NCBI GenBank assembly: GCA_027008965.1 | Contig: JALVDN010000054.1 | Span: forward strand, 1 to 15,660 | DNA: 15,660 bases | Direction of reading: 5' to 3' | DNA from: Flavobacteriales bacterium | GTDB taxonomy: Bacteria; Bacteroidota; Bacteroidia; Flavobacteriales; Flavobacteriaceae | Shown: one piece after another, positions 14,311-15,660 of the stretch | Layout of the letters: each line of letters opens with the position of its first letter | Position numbering within the stretch: the first letter of the stretch is position 1 | Translations under genes and position numbers: made by a program | The notes under the pieces: generated by a model | Seen by the model: the letters and a program-made list of their open reading frames with translations, nothing else | Told to the model about the DNA's origin: nothing | Database searches by the model: none

Positions 14311-15180
14311 ATGAATAACAAATTTAAGCAAAAAATCGCAGAAGCCATCCTACGGGATGCACAAAACTATCCCAGTGCGTCCAAGCACGCCAAAGCACTG
14401 GGTATCAATGCCGCCCAATTGAGCCGTATCAAGCGCGGCGATTTGGAGCGGGTATTGTCGGATGCCAAATGGATCAACATTGCCCGGCGATTGGGTGTGG
14501 AACCCGGTGAGGGTTCCAGCTGGAAGATAGCCCGCACGCCGGTGTTTGACTACATCACCGAGCAGTTGGCCTTTTGCCAGCGCTACCACGTGTCGGCGGT
14601 GCTGGTGGATGTGCCGGATATTGGCAAAACCTTCACGGCCAAGCACTATGTGCGCACCCATCCCAATGCGGTTTACATCGACGGCAGTTTGCACAAACGC
14701 AAGCAACAGCTTATCCGGGCCATTGCACGGGAGTTTGGCGTGGAGCATACGGGCCGTTATGTGGACGTTTTTGCGGATTTGACCTGGTATTTGCGCAGTT
14801 TGGACAATCCGCTGGTGATCATTGATGAGGCCGGCGATTTGGATTATGCGGCCTTTTTGGAGCTCAAAGCCCTGTGGAACGCCACCGAAGGCGCCGCGGC
14901 TTACTACCTGATGGGAGCCGATGGTTTGAAAGTGAAGATTGAAAAAGGGCGTGAACGCAAAAAAGTGGGCTATGCCGAAATATTCAGCCGTTTTGGCGAC
15001 GGATTCAAGCGTATTTCGCCCGAAACCGAACGCGAACGCCGGCAATTCAAACGCATGTTGATGAATATGGTGGCCCGTGCCAACGGGCTCAACGAACCCG
15101 AAACCAAACTATATGCCCGCACCGGTGGAAGCCTTCGGCGGGTGTATATCGAATACCAAAAACGTCATGAAAGCCATTAA
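14311..15180 (+). CDS. MuB-like AAA ATPase, transposition activator
   Basis: This 289-aa protein is the partner of the transposase. MuB-type ATPases bind DNA, choose the target and stimulate strand transfer. Residues 1-70 form an HTH-like domain (HAKALGINAAQLSRIKRGDL), as in MuB. The ATPase domain has Walker A DVPDIGKT (100-107), in which the usual first Gly is Asp, and Walker B LVIIDEAG (168-175) with D172 and E173. Near the C terminus, RTGGSLRRV resembles the sensor-2 region of this family. It follows the transposase by 12 bases. Its last 14 bases overlap the next gene's start, so the three are probably translated from one message. Confidence 0.9.
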   Translation: MNNKFKQKIAEAILRDAQNYPSASKHAKALGINAAQLSRIKRGDLERVLSDAKWINIARRLGVEPGEGSSWKIARTPVFDYITEQLAFCQRYHVSAVLVDVPDIGKTFTAKHYVRTHPNAVYIDGSLHKRKQQLIRAIAREFGVEHTGRYVDVFADLTWYLRSLDNPLVIIDEAGDLDYAAFLELKALWNATEGAAAYYLMGADGLKVKIEKGRERKKVGYAEIFSRFGDGFKRISPETERERRQFKRMLMNMVARANGLNEPETKLYARTGGSLRRVYIEYQKRHESH

Positions 15181-15505
15181 GAAAGACATTCAACGCATTG
15201 CCACCGATGTGAGGTGGGAGTATTTGGGCTATTTGGCAGGGGGAAGCGACTGGAAGTTGCAAATGCTTGCCTTGGATCCGGCCATGCACGCGTGGATCAG
15301 CCGGCAAATGCGCCGGCTTGGACGTGAGGCCATGGCCCAAATAGAACGTGCCGCTCCGGTGCGCTGTGAGCGGGCGATACACATTGTGGAACGCAACTAT
15401 TACCGGATGATGGACTATTGGCCGCGCGGCATCATTGCCGCCGCCGAACGCCGTGCCAAACGGGCAAGGCGCATCACCGGTGCACCCGTAACCATGTTAA
15501 ACTAA
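15167..15505 (+). CDS. Small basic early phage protein, 112 aa
   Basis: Family not recognised. I chose the ATG at 15167 (MKAIKKDIQRIATDVRWEYLG), which overlaps the ATPase gene by 14 bases, over an upstream in-frame ATG at 15077 deep inside that gene. The protein is helical and strongly basic, with Arg-rich stretches (MRRLGREAMAQIERAAPVRC and AAAERRAKRARRITG). A nucleic-acid-binding role is possible from charge alone. Its place, directly after the MuB-like gene, is where Mu-like phages keep small semi-essential early genes. Confidence 0.75.
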   Translation: MKAIKKDIQRIATDVRWEYLGYLAGGSDWKLQMLALDPAMHAWISRQMRRLGREAMAQIERAAPVRCERAIHIVERNYYRMMDYWPRGIIAAAERRAKRARRITGAPVTMLN

Positions 15506-15511
15506 AAGAAA

Positions 15512-15660
15512 ATGACCGTGGAAAGCGCTATCAATTGGGCAAATAAACCTGTGGCAGAGGTAAAATGGCAAATAAAACTGCTACGCGGCATTTTGAAACA
15601 TCATCCCGATTTGGATAAGGACGCCAGGCGTTTGTTCGGGGTTCAACTGAAAAACCTTCA
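15512..15660 (+). CDS. Early phage protein, 3'-truncated by the window edge
   Basis: An ATG at 15512 follows the previous stop by six bases, with AAAGAA in front as a weak ribosome-binding site. The open frame (MTVESAINWANKPVAEVKWQ onward) runs to the edge without a stop, giving about 49 residues. The start is helical and amphipathic. No family can be assigned from this fragment. Close spacing suggests it continues the early operon. Confidence 0.6.
   Translation, partial: MTVESAINWANKPVAEVKWQIKLLRGILKHHPDLDKDARRLFGVQLKNL

Larger units (their letters stand above)
8786..15660. mobile_element. Mu-like transposable prophage, left part (continues past the window)
   Basis: The element is recognised from its gene order. 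A divergent CI-like repressor and a small early regulator are followed by a MuA-like DDE transposase, a MuB-like ATPase and small early genes, next to a structured non-coding left end. The right end, late genes and target duplication are outside the window. The left boundary given is a guess within about 8735-9030. It is placed at a TGGG that precedes a Mu-end-like motif. The core genes are clearly GC-richer than the flanking host genes, supporting transfer. The insertion lies between porU and whatever precedes it; in related flavobacteria that neighbour is, as I recall, gldJ. Confidence 0.8.

Noticed and set aside
13243..14331. 362-aa minus-strand frame opposite the transposase
   Set aside because: It is the antisense of a clear DDE transposase in GC-rich DNA, where stop codons are rare; the composition (many Val, His, Phe) is typical of a shadow.
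14350..15045. 231-aa minus-strand frame opposite the MuB-like gene
   Set aside because: Shadow of a recognised ATPase gene with no family signal of its own.

Overview
The window comes from an AT-rich Bacteroidota chromosome, most likely Flavobacteriia. The evidence is a linked 2-oxoacid:ferredoxin oxidoreductase pair, a porU-porV-cdd cluster that includes two type IX secretion (T9SS) components, and TAnnTTTG-type promoter elements. A Mu-like transposable prophage is inserted in it. Only the left part of the prophage is in view; it runs off the right edge.

Host part (1 to about 8.7 kb). The plus strand carries the 3' part of korA, all of korB, a terminator and folP. Converging on folP from the minus strand is porU-porV-cdd, tightly spaced and probably one operon. 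PorU is the gingipain-like sortase of T9SS, and PorV is the outer-membrane shuttle protein that hands cargo to it. A hairpin-rich, REP-like intergenic element lies upstream of porU at about 8555-8715.

Prophage left end (about 8.75-9.33 kb). No gene is credible here, but the DNA is highly structured. About 23 A/T tracts recur roughly every 10.5 bp from 8797 to 9027, the pattern expected for intrinsically curved DNA. Directly after them come three copies of a 12-mer (TGGGTGGACAAA). A 10-base match to the right half of the Mu end-binding consensus lies at 8800-8809. I read this as the transposase/assembly region of the left end. The exact end cannot be fixed without the right junction.

Lysogeny operon (minus strand, 11419 down to 9331). 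It encodes a CI/LexA-like repressor with a self-cleavage site, an unrecognised 315-aa soluble protein, and a 140-aa protein with three membrane segments that overlaps it. The last two are AT-rich passenger genes expected to be expressed with the repressor, and are the best candidate here for an undescribed (for example superinfection-exclusion or defence) module.

Early region (plus strand, 11464 onward). A small Cro-like HTH protein is followed by an 84-aa protein, then a 138-aa gene on the opposite strand, a MuA-like DDE transposase, a MuB-like AAA ATPase with an N-terminal HTH, a 112-aa basic protein and the start of another gene. A 26-bp repeat (22 matches) sits at the early promoter and again exactly 200 bp away inside the repressor gene, suggesting a pair of operators. 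The transposase and ATPase genes are visibly much richer in GC than the host genes and the passenger genes, so the prophage is compositionally mosaic.
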